64,000 bases of DNA from Bowmanella yangjiangensis (GTDB lineage: Bacteria; Pseudomonadota; Gammaproteobacteria; Enterobacterales; Alteromonadaceae), in assembly GCF_017255015.1 (NCBI RefSeq), contig NZ_JAFKCS010000012.1:1-64000 (forward strand), given 5' to 3'. The notes under the pieces are model-generated. The model had not been told where the DNA came from. It was given only the letters and a program-made list of their open reading frames with translations, and did not search any database. The position numbers and the translations under genes were made by a program. Numbering within the stretch: position 1 is the first letter of the stretch; each line of letters begins with the position of its first letter. Positions 40,568 through 49,646 of the stretch are shown piece by piece.

Positions 40568-40590
40568 AAAAAAGGCGCCATCTGGCGCCT
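40568..40590 (-). terminator. Terminator of rpmE
   Basis: On the minus strand AGGCGCCA, a 2-base loop and TGGCGCCT are followed by a run of T (A-run at 40568-40573). It lies 20 bp after the rpmE stop. Confidence 0.85.
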
Positions 40591-40610
40591 TCTCTTACAA
40601 TCTGCTGGGC

Positions 40611-40823
40611 TTATTTCTTAGCCAATGCACCGAAACGCTTGTTGAAGCGATCTACACGGCCACCGGTGTCAACGTTACGCTGCTTACCAGTGTAGAAAGG
40701 GTGACACTCTGAACATACGTCCAGATTGATGTCTTTCTTCAGAGTAGAACGGATCACAATTTTGTTTCCGCAAGAGCAGTTTGCAGTGATTTCCTGATAT
40801 TCAGGATGGATACCTTGTTTCAT
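40611..40823 (-). CDS. rpmE: 50S ribosomal protein L31
   Basis: 70 aa. The zinc-binding form: Cys16 and Cys18 in NCSCGN and Cys37 and Cys40 in [13 protein letters not shown]. Length and sequence are typical. Divergent from priA, as in E. coli. Confidence 0.97.
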   Translation of the reverse strand: MKQGIHPEYQEITANCSCGNKIVIRSTLKKDINLDVCSECHPFYTGKQRNVDTGGRVDRFNKRFGALAKK

Positions 40824-41010
40824 GGGATTACCTCATCAACAGGCCGTATCGCCACCCGATCCAAGATTTCTGTTCTTGATCGGAACCATACGCTATTTAC
40901 AAAAATGGCGGCTTGCCGCCGGGAGGCGCGCATATTAATGTATCCCCCCTGACGGTTCAAGCTTTTGTTCATTTTGTCGCCACGGTAGCCGTCCCAACAC
41001 CGAAACGGAT

Positions 41011-43197
41011 ATGACCCTAGGATTTGCTGAAATAGCCCTGCCCGTCCCGATGCGAGGCCACTTTGATTACCTGTTACCCGAAGGCATGGTGCCCTGTATC
41101 GGCGCCCGGGTACTGGTGCCGTTTGGGCGTCGAAAGTTGGTGGGGATTGTTATGCGTTGTAAATCAGCCAGTGACATGCCAACCGACAAACTGCGTGCAG
41201 TAGAAACCTTGCTGGACGAAGAAGCCGTGCTCAGCCAGTTGTTCTTGGACTGGCTGAACTGGGCCAGCCAATATTATCAGCATCCTCTTGGTGATATTTT
41301 GTTTACTGCCTTACCGGTTAACCTGCGCAAAGGTTTGACTCAGGATGCTCTGCAAAAAGCCTGGCAACTGACCGACAAGGGTCAACAATGCGACCCACAG
41401 GATTTAAAACGGGCAGCAAAACAACAAGCCTTACTTATCGCCTTAAAACCGGGCCCACAGCTTCACCAGACACTATCGGAGCATTATTCCGCCGCCATAT
41501 TTCGTGCCCTGGAGGAAAAGGACTTGATCGAAGCCGCCAACCTGGCGGTAGCAGCCAAGCTGGATTGGCCCGAACATATCTCTCTGGCAGAGCAGCCCAG
41601 ACCGAATCTGGAACAATCTCTGGCTATCAGCGCCATCGCCCATCAAAACGAAACATTCCGCTGTTTTCTGCTGGAAGGCGTGACGGGTTCAGGCAAGACC
41701 GAAGTTTACCTGCAAGCCATTGAGCCATTGCTCAGACAAGGCAAACAGGTACTGATTTTGGTGCCAGAAATAGGCCTCACTCCACAAACCGTACGCCGTT
41801 TTCAACTGCGATTCGGGTTGGATGTGGGCATTTTGCATTCCGGGCTGACCGACAATGAGCGCATGCAGGTATGGCGACAAGCCCGCAGTGGTGAGCTCGG
41901 CATTGTGATTGGTACCCGCTCGGCAATTTTTACGCCTATGAAAAGCCCTGGCATGATCATAGTTGATGAAGAGCACGATGGCTCCTACAAACAACAGGAT
42001 GGCTGGCGCTACCATGCCCGAGACATGGCTGTGGTCAGGGCCAGGCTGGAAAATATTCCACTTTTACTTGGTAGCGCCACCCCGTCGCTGGAAAGTCTGA
42101 ACAATGCACTGACCGGTAAATACCAGCATCTGCTACTACGCCAGCGTGCCGGACAAGCCAAGCCGGTGCAGCATAAGCTATTGGACCTCAAGGGCCAGCA
42201 GCTTGAGTTCGGCCTGACCAGGGGCATGCGCCAGCGTATCCAGGCCCATTTACAGCAAGGCAATCAGGTTATGCTGTTTATCAACCGGCGCGGTTATGCA
42301 CCGGCCCTGATTTGCCATCAATGTGGCTTTGTGGAGGAATGCCATAGCTGTGATCGCAGTTATACCCTGCACCGCAGCCTGAACAAGCTGCAGTGCCATC
42401 ATTGTTCAGATGCCAAGCCTATTCCCCATGCTTGTGCCCAATGTGGTGCGTCACCCATGCAGCCGGTGGGCATGGGTACCGAGCAACTGGAACAGGGGAT
42501 TGCCAGTTTATTCCCCGGTTATCAGGCCGCTCGTATCGACAGCGATTCAGCGCGCGGCAAGCAGAAACTGCATCAGTTGTTAGAAGACATTAACCAGGGT
42601 AAACATCAGTTGCTGATTGGCACACAAATCCTGGCCAAGGGACACCACTTCCCCAATGTATCCCTGGTCGTAATTCTGGATGTTGATGGCGCGCTCTTTA
42701 GTGCCGATTATCGCGCCGCAGAAAAGCTCGCACAGTTGATTACTCAGGTAGCCGGCCGTGCCGGCAGAGCACATATTCAGGGCGAATTGTGGTTACAGAC
42801 ACACCATCCATCCCATCCCTTGTTGCAGGATTTACTTAATAACGGCTACCAACATTTTGCGCGCCTGGCGCTGAAGGAAAGACGCTTCGCTGCATTGCCG
42901 CCCTTTAGCTATCAGGCCCTGTTCAGGGCCGAGTCCAACCATGCTGCCCAGGCCCATGATTTTCTCTTGCAGGTCCGTCAGCTACTCAGCCCCGGACCAG
43001 AAATGGCTGCCATAGGGCCTATCCCCGCACTAATGGAAAAGCGCCAGGGGCGCTATCGTATGCAACTATTGTTACAATCGCAGCAACGCACTGGGATTCA
43101 ACAGCAGCTTAATCGCCTGATGGGACAGATCGAAAAACTGCCGCTGGCCAATAAAGTACGCTGGTCGCTGGATATGGATCCGCAGGACTTCACCTGA
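41011..43197 (+). CDS. priA: Primosomal protein N' (replication restart helicase PriA)
   Basis: 728 aa. The N-terminal 3'-DNA-binding domain begins EIALPVPMRGHFDYLLPEG. The Walker A motif is EGVTGSGKTEVYL (about 223-230), DEEH is near 318, GSATPS near 350, and a zinc-binding insertion with eight Cys is at about 435-482 (CHQCGFVEECHSCDR, CHHCSDAKPIPHACAQCG). It reloads the replisome at stalled forks. Length matches the family. Confidence 0.97.
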   Translation: MTLGFAEIALPVPMRGHFDYLLPEGMVPCIGARVLVPFGRRKLVGIVMRCKSASDMPTDKLRAVETLLDEEAVLSQLFLDWLNWASQYYQHPLGDILFTALPVNLRKGLTQDALQKAWQLTDKGQQCDPQDLKRAAKQQALLIALKPGPQLHQTLSEHYSAAIFRALEEKDLIEAANLAVAAKLDWPEHISLAEQPRPNLEQSLAISAIAHQNETFRCFLLEGVTGSGKTEVYLQAIEPLLRQGKQVLILVPEIGLTPQTVRRFQLRFGLDVGILHSGLTDNERMQVWRQARSGELGIVIGTRSAIFTPMKSPGMIIVDEEHDGSYKQQDGWRYHARDMAVVRARLENIPLLLGSATPSLESLNNALTGKYQHLLLRQRAGQAKPVQHKLLDLKGQQLEFGLTRGMRQRIQAHLQQGNQVMLFINRRGYAPALICHQCGFVEECHSCDRSYTLHRSLNKLQCHHCSDAKPIPHACAQCGASPMQPVGMGTEQLEQGIASLFPGYQAARIDSDSARGKQKLHQLLEDINQGKHQLLIGTQILAKGHHFPNVSLVVILDVDGALFSADYRAAEKLAQLITQVAGRAGRAHIQGELWLQTHHPSHPLLQDLLNNGYQHFARLALKERRFAALPPFSYQALFRAESNHAAQAHDFLLQVRQLLSPGPEMAAIGPIPALMEKRQGRYRMQLLLQSQQRTGIQQQLNRLMGQIEKLPLANKVRWSLDMDPQDFT

Positions 43198-43312
43198 TTT
43201 GCTTGTAGGGTGACAACAGGTAGAATCATCGCCTCGGGGTAGCAGTTTTTCTTCTTCTTTTTCAAAACAGCAGTAAGCTACTCCGCTGCATTTTTAGGGT
43301 TAAAGCTGATTT

Positions 43313-43846
43313 ATGGCACATAAAGACTACGTTTCCCGCGGCAGAGCGAACAAAGCGCCGCCTCCCAAGCCACCCTTACCCTGGCTGCGCATTGTGATTA
43401 CGCTGGCCTTATTTGCAGGTTTTGCTTATTTTTTGTGGAATATTAATGGCAGTGCCAAGAAGACTGAAAACAGTCAGCCCGCCCCGGTTAAGGTAAAAGA
43501 ACCAGCCGATGCTTTGCCTAAGCCGCCCGAGGAAAAGTGGGAGTTTATTGAAGTACTGCCAAATCAGACAGTGGAAGTGGATGTGCCGGAACAAGAAGAC
43601 GATGGGATTCGCTGGTTGATGCAGTGTGGCTCCTTCCGCCAGTCGCAGCAAGCCGAGGAAATGCGTGCCAAGATTGCCTTTGCCGGTCTGGAGTCTCAGG
43701 TCAGGCCCAGCGATGGTGCCAATGGCCGTTGGTACAGAGTGATTCTTGGCCCATTTGAGCGCAAACGTGAAGCGGAAAAGAATCGACATGCTATCCGTCG
43801 TACCGGCATTACCACATGCCAGATTTGGCAGTGGAATCTGGATTAA
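43313..43846 (+). CDS. FtsN-like SPOR domain cell-division protein
   Basis: 177 aa. A short basic cytoplasmic N-terminus, a TM helix at about 25-43 (WLRIVITLALFAGFAYFLW), a polar linker and a C-terminal SPOR domain at about 98-172 (WLMQCGSFRQSQQAEEMRAKIAFAG, then WYRVILGPFERKREAE) that binds denuded septal peptidoglycan. The position after priA matches ftsN in related bacteria, and the conserved DYVSRGRANK start resembles FtsN. It is shorter than E. coli FtsN (319 aa). Confidence 0.85.
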   Translation: MAHKDYVSRGRANKAPPPKPPLPWLRIVITLALFAGFAYFLWNINGSAKKTENSQPAPVKVKEPADALPKPPEEKWEFIEVLPNQTVEVDVPEQEDDGIRWLMQCGSFRQSQQAEEMRAKIAFAGLESQVRPSDGANGRWYRVILGPFERKREAEKNRHAIRRTGITTCQIWQWNLD

Positions 43847-43871
43847 GCCCCAGTCAACCAAGGAACTGCAG

Positions 43872-44846
43872 ATGACACAACAGATTCGCATCAGTCAAAC
43901 CGGTGGCCCACAAGTAATGGAACTGGTCACCCTGGATCCTGGTCAACCTGGGCCTGGCGAAGTCCGCCTGCGCCAACACGCTATCGGCCTGAATTATATT
44001 GATGTGTATTTTCGTACCGGTCTGTATCCACAGCCACTGCCTGGTGGTTTAGGTTTGGAAGGCGCAGGTATAGTGGAGTCGGTCGGAGCAGGCGTGGATA
44101 TTGTTCAGCCTGGTGATCGCGTCGCCTACGCAGGTGGCCCCACAGGGGCCTATGCTCAAGTGCGGGTTATGCCAGCGGCAAACCTGGTAAAGTTGCCCGA
44201 TGACATCAGTTATGAAACAGCCGCCGCCATTATGCTCAAAGGCCTGACAGTGCAATACTTGCTGCGGCGTACGTATCAAGTGCAAGCAGGCCAAACCATT
44301 TTGTTTCATGCTGCCGCTGGCGGGGTAGGACTGCTGGCCTGCCAATGGGCCAAAGCCCTGGGCGTGCGCATGATAGGAACAGTCGGTGACGCACAAAAGG
44401 CACAACTGGCCAAAGCCAACGGCTGTGCCGAAGTGATTAATTATAATCAGGAGTCCTTCGTTGCGCGGGTCAGAGAACTGACCCATGGCGAAGGTGTACC
44501 TGTGGTATACGATAGTGTGGGTAAAAGCACATTTCAGGATTCCCTGGATTGTTTGTCCCCGCTTGGCATGATGGTGTCGTTCGGCAATGCCTCCGGCGCT
44601 GTACCAGAGTTTGCACTTAGTGAGCTGACACGCAGAGGTTCCTTATTCATTACCCGGCCACGGCTGTTTGACTATGTTGCTAAGCGACAGGATCTGGAAA
44701 CTATGTGTCAGGAGCTGTTTACTATGGTGCAACAAAATAACCTACACCCCCTGATCGGCCAGCGTTACGCATTAGCTGATGTGGCCCAGGCACATAAAGA
44801 TCTGGAAGCCCGAAAACTGACCGGCTCGGCAATACTGCTACCTTAA
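43872..44846 (+). CDS. qorA: NADPH:quinone oxidoreductase, QOR family
   Basis: 324 aa from the ATG at 43872 (AAGGA upstream). A zinc-less medium-chain dehydrogenase: GLNYIDVYFRTGLYP, then LGLEGAGIVESVGAGV, then the nucleotide-binding AAAGGVGLLACQWAKALG, and GSAILLP at the end. Reduces quinones one electron at a time in studied members. Its final 35 bases plus stop are repeated beyond the AT-rich island downstream. Confidence 0.92.
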   Translation: MTQQIRISQTGGPQVMELVTLDPGQPGPGEVRLRQHAIGLNYIDVYFRTGLYPQPLPGGLGLEGAGIVESVGAGVDIVQPGDRVAYAGGPTGAYAQVRVMPAANLVKLPDDISYETAAAIMLKGLTVQYLLRRTYQVQAGQTILFHAAAGGVGLLACQWAKALGVRMIGTVGDAQKAQLAKANGCAEVINYNQESFVARVRELTHGEGVPVVYDSVGKSTFQDSLDCLSPLGMMVSFGNASGAVPEFALSELTRRGSLFITRPRLFDYVAKRQDLETMCQELFTMVQQNNLHPLIGQRYALADVAQAHKDLEARKLTGSAILLP

Positions 44847-44848
44847 TG
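44812..44848 (+). repeat. Direct repeat, left copy (3' end of qorA)
   Basis: The last 35 bases of qorA and its stop. The first 22 bases are identical to 46888-46909 and the next 15 differ at 5 positions, all transitions. Confidence 0.8.
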
Positions 44849-45088
44849 TTTTGTTGCTGTTAAAGTGTAGACATATCAATAGAAATCTGATTAATTTGTT
44901 GCGCACACTTTATTCTAGTGCATTGTTTGCATGGAAGATTTATAGAACAAATGGTTAAGGAAGACCTTTACTAGATTATTTTGTAGTCCCTCGTCAGCGT
45001 TCTTTTTGGGTAAAGCTATCGTCTTAGTAGCCAAAGCCGTCTTACATGCGATTCGTTGAAAATATTATCAGCATCAAGGAATCTGCAT
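44849..45088 (+). other. AT-rich gap at the left edge of the island
   Basis: About 240 bases with no gene I can support. Base composition drops to AT-rich compared with qorA. It probably carries the promoter for the secreted protein gene; no RNA or repeat was recognised. Confidence 0.4.
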
Positions 45089-45546
45089 ATGAAAACAAAA
45101 ATATTCCCTTTTATTACATTACTTCTTATATCTCATATAGCCTGGGGGTTCAGCATGCTCCTGACACGGCAAAGACTGAAGGTGGAGGAGGAAATGTAGA
45201 GCATATTCCAGTTACCGGGTCCCCTGTACCAGGCAATTCATCACCAATTGGCTCGCTTCCTGGGGCGCAAGGTGGTGGCAGTAACGGTGGCTATAGTGGT
45301 AGTGGTAATGGTAGTGGAACTGGAAGTATTGACGCACAAGAACAATGTGAATTGAAAGCTCTTGATAGCAAACGTGTATGCCTAAATACAGCGAACGGAA
45401 TTTATGCATCATCCGCTTTGCTATGTTTGGGGTTTACAAATCCAGTTGCGATAGCTGGCTGTGAAGGAGCTTCTTGGTTTGCATATGAAGATGCGAAGTC
45501 GGCTTGTGAACAAAGTTTTGCTCAAGCAACTGCTATGTGTGATTGA
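45089..45546 (+). pseudogene. Secreted Cys-rich, Gly-linker protein; apparent frameshift after the signal peptide
   Basis: An ATG at 45089 with AAGGA at 8-base spacing opens a good signal peptide (MKTKIFPFITLLLISHIAWG), but that frame ends at a TAG after 36 codons. The neighbouring frame continues as HAPDTAKTEGGGG, a Gly/Ser/Asn linker (about 30 residues), and a C-terminal domain with six Cys (QCELKALDSKRVC ... ATAMCD). Adding one G to the G5 run at 45144-45148 joins the two frames exactly. So this is either a frameshifted gene or an error in that run. The continuous second frame (from 45046) lacks a signal peptide. Function unknown. Confidence 0.6.
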
Positions 45547-45608
45547 AGTGATATTAGCGACGATAGTTGAAATATGGCGACAATGTATGTCGCCACAAAG
45601 AAATTGGA

Positions 45609-46631
45609 ATGCGCATGTTTAAAATCAAAAACTTTGCAGCGGTTACGGCTTATTTGCTTACGCTACAACTGGTGGCCTCTCATTTGTCTAATTCTTCAAT
45701 TAATTTTGGCCCCTTCAATGTGTTGTTGGCAGCAGGTGTAGGAGCTTTTTGTGGCAAGATTGATAAGGAAGTTACAATGAAGAGTTTTTTTAGCTTAGTA
45801 ATTCTAACAATAGTTGCAATGTTTTTTGCTCACGAATTTGGATTTTTTAATAATCCTGAATCCAATTATAAAGACAACCTGACTTCTAAATTTGAAGCAC
45901 TTAGTGTTATCGATTCTGGAAAAAGTAGTCATGATGATGAACATGCGAATAATGAAGGGGTTAATTCTGGCTCTATTCTAAAAGAATTGCATACTAATAA
46001 TCAGCCAGGGATTGAAAATGGTGTTTATAGTGATATCTCCCTCTCAGAAAAGGAAACTTATGAGGCGAAAATAATCATGGATGATCTGGTGAATATGAGC
46101 GAGAAAGCAAAAATAAAAGATTGGCAAGGATTTACTGATGTGATTGAAGAAGCCAGCATAATCGAGCCTGAGAGCCTAAATTATGCCTTATTTCAGGCGC
46201 TTGTTTTTGAGGCTCCTCTGGAGTTAATAAAAGAACTGTTAAATAAAGGAGCATTTTTTACTCCAGAGTCTTTATCAGTCTTAGCTATAAAAGACAATGT
46301 ATCACTTCTGAAGTCTCTAATTCCATTAGGTTTGGATATTCATATGGTCAGTAAAGATTTTAATAATTCCATTTCCTATTCTTTAAAGGTCAATGCATCA
46401 AGAAGTGTGTTTGATTTCTTAATTGACAGTGGTGTTGATGTTCAAGTTAATGGTAGTTATACAGACTCTTTGATGTATGCATTGAAATTGTGTAGTCAAA
46501 CAGTGGAATGCGAGTACTATGTGAAATCTTTACGAAAGAAAGGTGCGGTTTTTAAAAGCCAACATTTAGAGTTGCTAAATGATATTAGGCTCACCGATAG
46601 CAAGTTGTATAGTAACCTTATAGAAGGATGA
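45609..46631 (+). CDS. Membrane protein with C-terminal ankyrin-like repeats
   Basis: 340 aa from the ATG at 45609; ATG 45615 and an upstream 45567 are alternatives. Three TM stretches lie in the first 95 residues (about 5-25, 30-45, 58-80), then a polar region, then helical repeats with ankyrin-like spacing (FEAPLELIKELLNKGAFFTPESL, NVSLLKSLIPLGLDI, RSVFDFLIDSGVDVQVNG). The gene is AT-rich, unlike its neighbours. I do not recognise the family. It follows the secreted protein and precedes a tiny membrane protein by 4 bp. Confidence 0.65.
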   Translation: MRMFKIKNFAAVTAYLLTLQLVASHLSNSSINFGPFNVLLAAGVGAFCGKIDKEVTMKSFFSLVILTIVAMFFAHEFGFFNNPESNYKDNLTSKFEALSVIDSGKSSHDDEHANNEGVNSGSILKELHTNNQPGIENGVYSDISLSEKETYEAKIIMDDLVNMSEKAKIKDWQGFTDVIEEASIIEPESLNYALFQALVFEAPLELIKELLNKGAFFTPESLSVLAIKDNVSLLKSLIPLGLDIHMVSKDFNNSISYSLKVNASRSVFDFLIDSGVDVQVNGSYTDSLMYALKLCSQTVECEYYVKSLRKKGAVFKSQHLELLNDIRLTDSKLYSNLIEG

Positions 46632-46635
46632 TCTT

Positions 46636-46857
46636 GTGAACAACAGCACCCTAATCAAATATTCTACCAGAGACAAAATTGAAAGTTTCATATTCGGTGC
46701 TGTGATAGTTTACCTTATCGCTTTTGTTGAAGCGTCGGTTACAAATCTAATTCTTGCCTTATTGATTGGTTACTTATTCGACAAAGTAACGAAGCTAAAG
46801 ATACGAGTTGATAATATCGATTCAAAATGCGAAAAAGATAATGTATGTAAATACTAA
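46636..46857 (+). CDS. Small two-helix membrane protein
   Basis: 73 aa, GTG start with AAGGATGA upstream. Two closely spaced hydrophobic helices (about 18-33 and 38-50: FIFGAVIVYLIAFVEASV, NLILALLIGYLF) are followed by a charged tail with a heptad-like run and two Cys. Same strand and composition as the previous gene, 4 bp away, so co-transcribed. Unrecognised. Confidence 0.6.
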   Translation: MNNSTLIKYSTRDKIESFIFGAVIVYLIAFVEASVTNLILALLIGYLFDKVTKLKIRVDNIDSKCEKDNVCKY

Positions 46858-46887
46858 TATTACCTTGAATATCGCCTCTCAGACCCA

Positions 46888-46924
46888 GAAAACTGACCGG
46901 CTCGGCAATGCTGTTGCCCTAGTG
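46888..46924 (+). repeat. Direct repeat, right copy (ghost of qorA 3' end)
   Basis: Translates in the qorA frame to RKLTGSAMLLP and TAG. It is the same end as qorA (RKLTGSAILLP) with changes mainly at third codon positions, so it was once coding. It marks the right edge of the island, just before the chemoreceptor's 3' end. Confidence 0.8.
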
Positions 46925-46937
46925 CCGGTCACACCAT

Positions 46938-48566
46938 CTATACCCGGAATTGGCTAACCAGTCTGGAGAGCCCCTGACTCAGGTTAGTGAGCGCCTGGGC
47001 GGCTTGGTCGCATTCCTCAATACCTCTGGCAGTTTGCTGAACCAAACTATTGATATTATGTACATTTTTATCAACTTCCAAGGCCACAGCACTTTGTTCT
47101 TCAGCGGCGGTGGCGATTTGTGAGTTCATTTCAGATATCAAGCCTATCGCATGATTTATCTGATCCAGCGCATCCTTCACCTCATCCGACAGGCTCACCG
47201 TATTATTGGCCTGTTCCAGGCTTTGCTGTACCGAGCTGGTCATTTTATTAGTGTCTTGCTGAAGATTATTGATAATCACCGCAATTTCACGGGTGGAATC
47301 CTGTGTCTGCTGGGCCAGGGTACGCACCTCATCGGCGACTACCGAAAATCCGCGTCCTTGTTCACCTGCTCGCGCTGCTTCAATGGCCGCATTCAAAGCC
47401 AATAGATTGGTCTGGTCGGCAATATTGTTGATGATCCCCAAGGCTTTACTGATATCCACCACTGCCGCCGACAGGGTCTTTGCTACTTCAGCACTTTGCT
47501 GCACATTCTTGCTTAGTTGCTGGATGCTGCCACGCGAACGCTCTACCACCTGGTTACCCTGGTTGGTTAGCTGTTCAGCCTGCATGGCAGAATGATTGGC
47601 CTGTTCGGCATTGCCGGCCACTTGCGATACCGCCGCACTCATTTCGGTAATGGCTGTGGCTACCTGATCGGTCTCCATTAACTGTTGTTGGCTCTCGGCC
47701 CGGATCTCTTCCGTGGCCCCCGTTAATTGCCGGGCAGAGTCAGCCAACGAGGTGGCTGAGTCCGCTACTTCCTTAACTAAGTCGCGGATCTTGACAACAA
47801 ACTGATTGAAGTAGTCAGACAGCCTGGAAAGCTCATCCTGCCCTTCCACACTCAAATTGACAGTCAAGTCGCCTTTGCCCTGGGCGATATCCTTCATGGC
47901 CCCAACAACATGATGCAAAGGTGTCAGCACACTGCGGGATACCAGATAAATTAACCCCGCCAGTATCACCACAATCACCAGGGCAATTTTCAACATACTG
48001 AAAGCCGCGGCCCAGAAGGTATCCGCAACATCATCAATATAAATACCGGTGCCAACGATCCAACCCCAGGGCTGATAGAGTTTTACAAAGGTAATCTTAG
48101 GCACGGGCTCTGACTGCCCTGGTTTGGGCCAGTTGTACTGCACAGTATGTACGCCATCATCTCGCACGCCAACCACCATATCGTGGAACAGACGGTTACC
48201 TTCCTTATCCTGGAAAGCATCAACGCTGGTGCCATCTAAATCCGGACGGAAAGGGTGCATCAACATGGTTGCTTCACCATCGATGACAAAATAGTAGTCG
48301 TCATCCTTGTAACGCATCGTCTTCAGGGCCCCTAAAGCCAAGCGCTGCGCTTCCTCCATAGTGATTTCACCGCTTTGCGCCCTGGAGCGGTAATTGTCCA
48401 GCAGACCTTCTATAGATTCGGCCAGAAACCGGGTGGTCAGACGCTTCTCTTCAAGAATGGTGCTGTTAAGTCCGTTTAATATCAGCAAACACAAAGCCAA
48501 CTGTCCTGCAATGGCAACAACCAAGATACTCCAGAGACGCTGGCGAATGCTCAAACGATTTAACAT
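46938..48566 (-). CDS. Methyl-accepting chemotaxis protein with single Cache sensor
   Basis: 542 aa. TM1 at about 10-32, a periplasmic domain of about 150 residues with Cache_2-like features ([35 protein letters not shown], then [19 protein letters not shown]), TM2 near 190-210, HAMP, and the MCP signalling domain with the tip [19 protein letters not shown]. Such sensors often bind small organic acids. Monocistronic on the minus strand, with its 3' end at the island edge. Confidence 0.92.
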   Translation of the reverse strand: MLNRLSIRQRLWSILVVAIAGQLALCLLILNGLNSTILEEKRLTTRFLAESIEGLLDNYRSRAQSGEITMEEAQRLALGALKTMRYKDDDYYFVIDGEATMLMHPFRPDLDGTSVDAFQDKEGNRLFHDMVVGVRDDGVHTVQYNWPKPGQSEPVPKITFVKLYQPWGWIVGTGIYIDDVADTFWAAAFSMLKIALVIVVILAGLIYLVSRSVLTPLHHVVGAMKDIAQGKGDLTVNLSVEGQDELSRLSDYFNQFVVKIRDLVKEVADSATSLADSARQLTGATEEIRAESQQQLMETDQVATAITEMSAAVSQVAGNAEQANHSAMQAEQLTNQGNQVVERSRGSIQQLSKNVQQSAEVAKTLSAAVVDISKALGIINNIADQTNLLALNAAIEAARAGEQGRGFSVVADEVRTLAQQTQDSTREIAVIINNLQQDTNKMTSSVQQSLEQANNTVSLSDEVKDALDQINHAIGLISEMNSQIATAAEEQSAVALEVDKNVHNINSLVQQTARGIEECDQAAQALTNLSQGLSRLVSQFRV

Positions 48567-48605
48567 GCAGTAACCCTCGTTTGGCCCGTGCCGACAGCAT
48601 AAAGA

Positions 48606-48633
48606 CTATCGACATGTGCTTTTCGTTATTAGA
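48606..48633 (-). promoter_or_regulatory. Possible sigma-28 (FliA) promoter of the chemoreceptor
   Basis: On the minus strand TCTAA, 15 bases, then GTCGATAG (6 of 8 with GCCGATAA), about 40 bp before the start codon. The -35 half is weak. Confidence 0.3.
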
Positions 48634-48689
48634 AACAAGAGAATAGCTGCTTTTTTTCAAGTATGCGCAGCACTACTACCAAAGGCTGA

Positions 48690-49574
48690 TTATTTTTTAT
48701 GCGTAGCTGATAAAGCTAACACCCTATCCGGAAAATCACTTATCAAGCCATCTACCTCATAGGTCTTAAATCTTGCCATCTTGTCAGGATCATTGATGGT
48801 CCAGACCTGAATCCTGACACCCCGTTGATGTAAAGCCTTCACCAGAGAGGGAGAAACAACCCTGATTCCCGCCCAATACTCGGGTACTTGCACAGCCTGT
48901 CCACGCACAGGGAACAGATGTGACAGACCAATCTTCTCCAACAACACATACCAGGTTATTTCGCTTTTGGTCATCGCGGTCGCCACAGTAGGGCAGCCAC
49001 GCCGAAATGCCAGCAAGGCGCTGGTATGAAAAGACGTTACCAGCACCTTGTCCTGCATTTGATAGTTTTGAATAAGATGACACAGCAATTGACTAACCTG
49101 GAGATTGTCGGGTTTGATTTCCAACATATAGCGGGCATCAGGCAAGGCGTTGAAGACATCTTTTAACGCAGGGATCTGCACTTGCTGATCACGATAAGGA
49201 AATTGCCCTTCCTGCCGATGATGATAGCCCGCATTCAATGCCTGCAATTGGCTCCAGGTCATATCCTGAATGCGCCCCTGGCCATTGGTGGTTGAATCTA
49301 CGGTATCGTCGTGGCGGGCCACCAATTGTTTGTCCCAACTGGCATGAATATCCATCTCAATAACATCGGCCCCCAATTGCCAGGCATGCAGCGCGGCTTC
49401 AAGGGTATTCTTGGGTTTCAGGCCCTGCCCCGCACCATGGGCAATCACTTCAAACCCCTGGCTCTGATAATAGGGGTGTGGCGCTATCTGATTAACCATA
49501 GGGGCCATAGAGAGTCCTGCCCATACCAGTACAACACCGAATACCCATTGCAGCAAATTGAACATCAGAATCAA
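48690..49574 (-). CDS. Glycerophosphodiester phosphodiesterase
   Basis: 294 aa, with an N-terminal hydrophobic signal or anchor (LLQWVFGVVLVWAGLSMAP). The GDPD core is clear: IAHGAGQGLKPKNTLEAA, GADVIEMDIHASWDKQLVARHDD (catalytic His-x-Asp and metal-binding Glu), then YMLEIKPD. It hydrolyses glycerophosphodiesters to glycerol-3-phosphate and an alcohol, probably in the periplasm or on the membrane surface. Confidence 0.9.
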   Translation of the reverse strand: MILMFNLLQWVFGVVLVWAGLSMAPMVNQIAPHPYYQSQGFEVIAHGAGQGLKPKNTLEAALHAWQLGADVIEMDIHASWDKQLVARHDDTVDSTTNGQGRIQDMTWSQLQALNAGYHHRQEGQFPYRDQQVQIPALKDVFNALPDARYMLEIKPDNLQVSQLLCHLIQNYQMQDKVLVTSFHTSALLAFRRGCPTVATAMTKSEITWYVLLEKIGLSHLFPVRGQAVQVPEYWAGIRVVSPSLVKALHQRGVRIQVWTINDPDKMARFKTYEVDGLISDFPDRVLALSATHKK

Positions 49575-49646
49575 TTGGTTAAGTAATGAACACCTATCTT
49601 ACGTCCGGAAAGGATGACTGTGAACCCGGCCAGCCAGTCAAAAGGA

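Noticed and set aside
44849-46887. Integrase or transposase gene in the island
   Set aside because: None of the three genes has recombinase motifs; no other frame is plausible.
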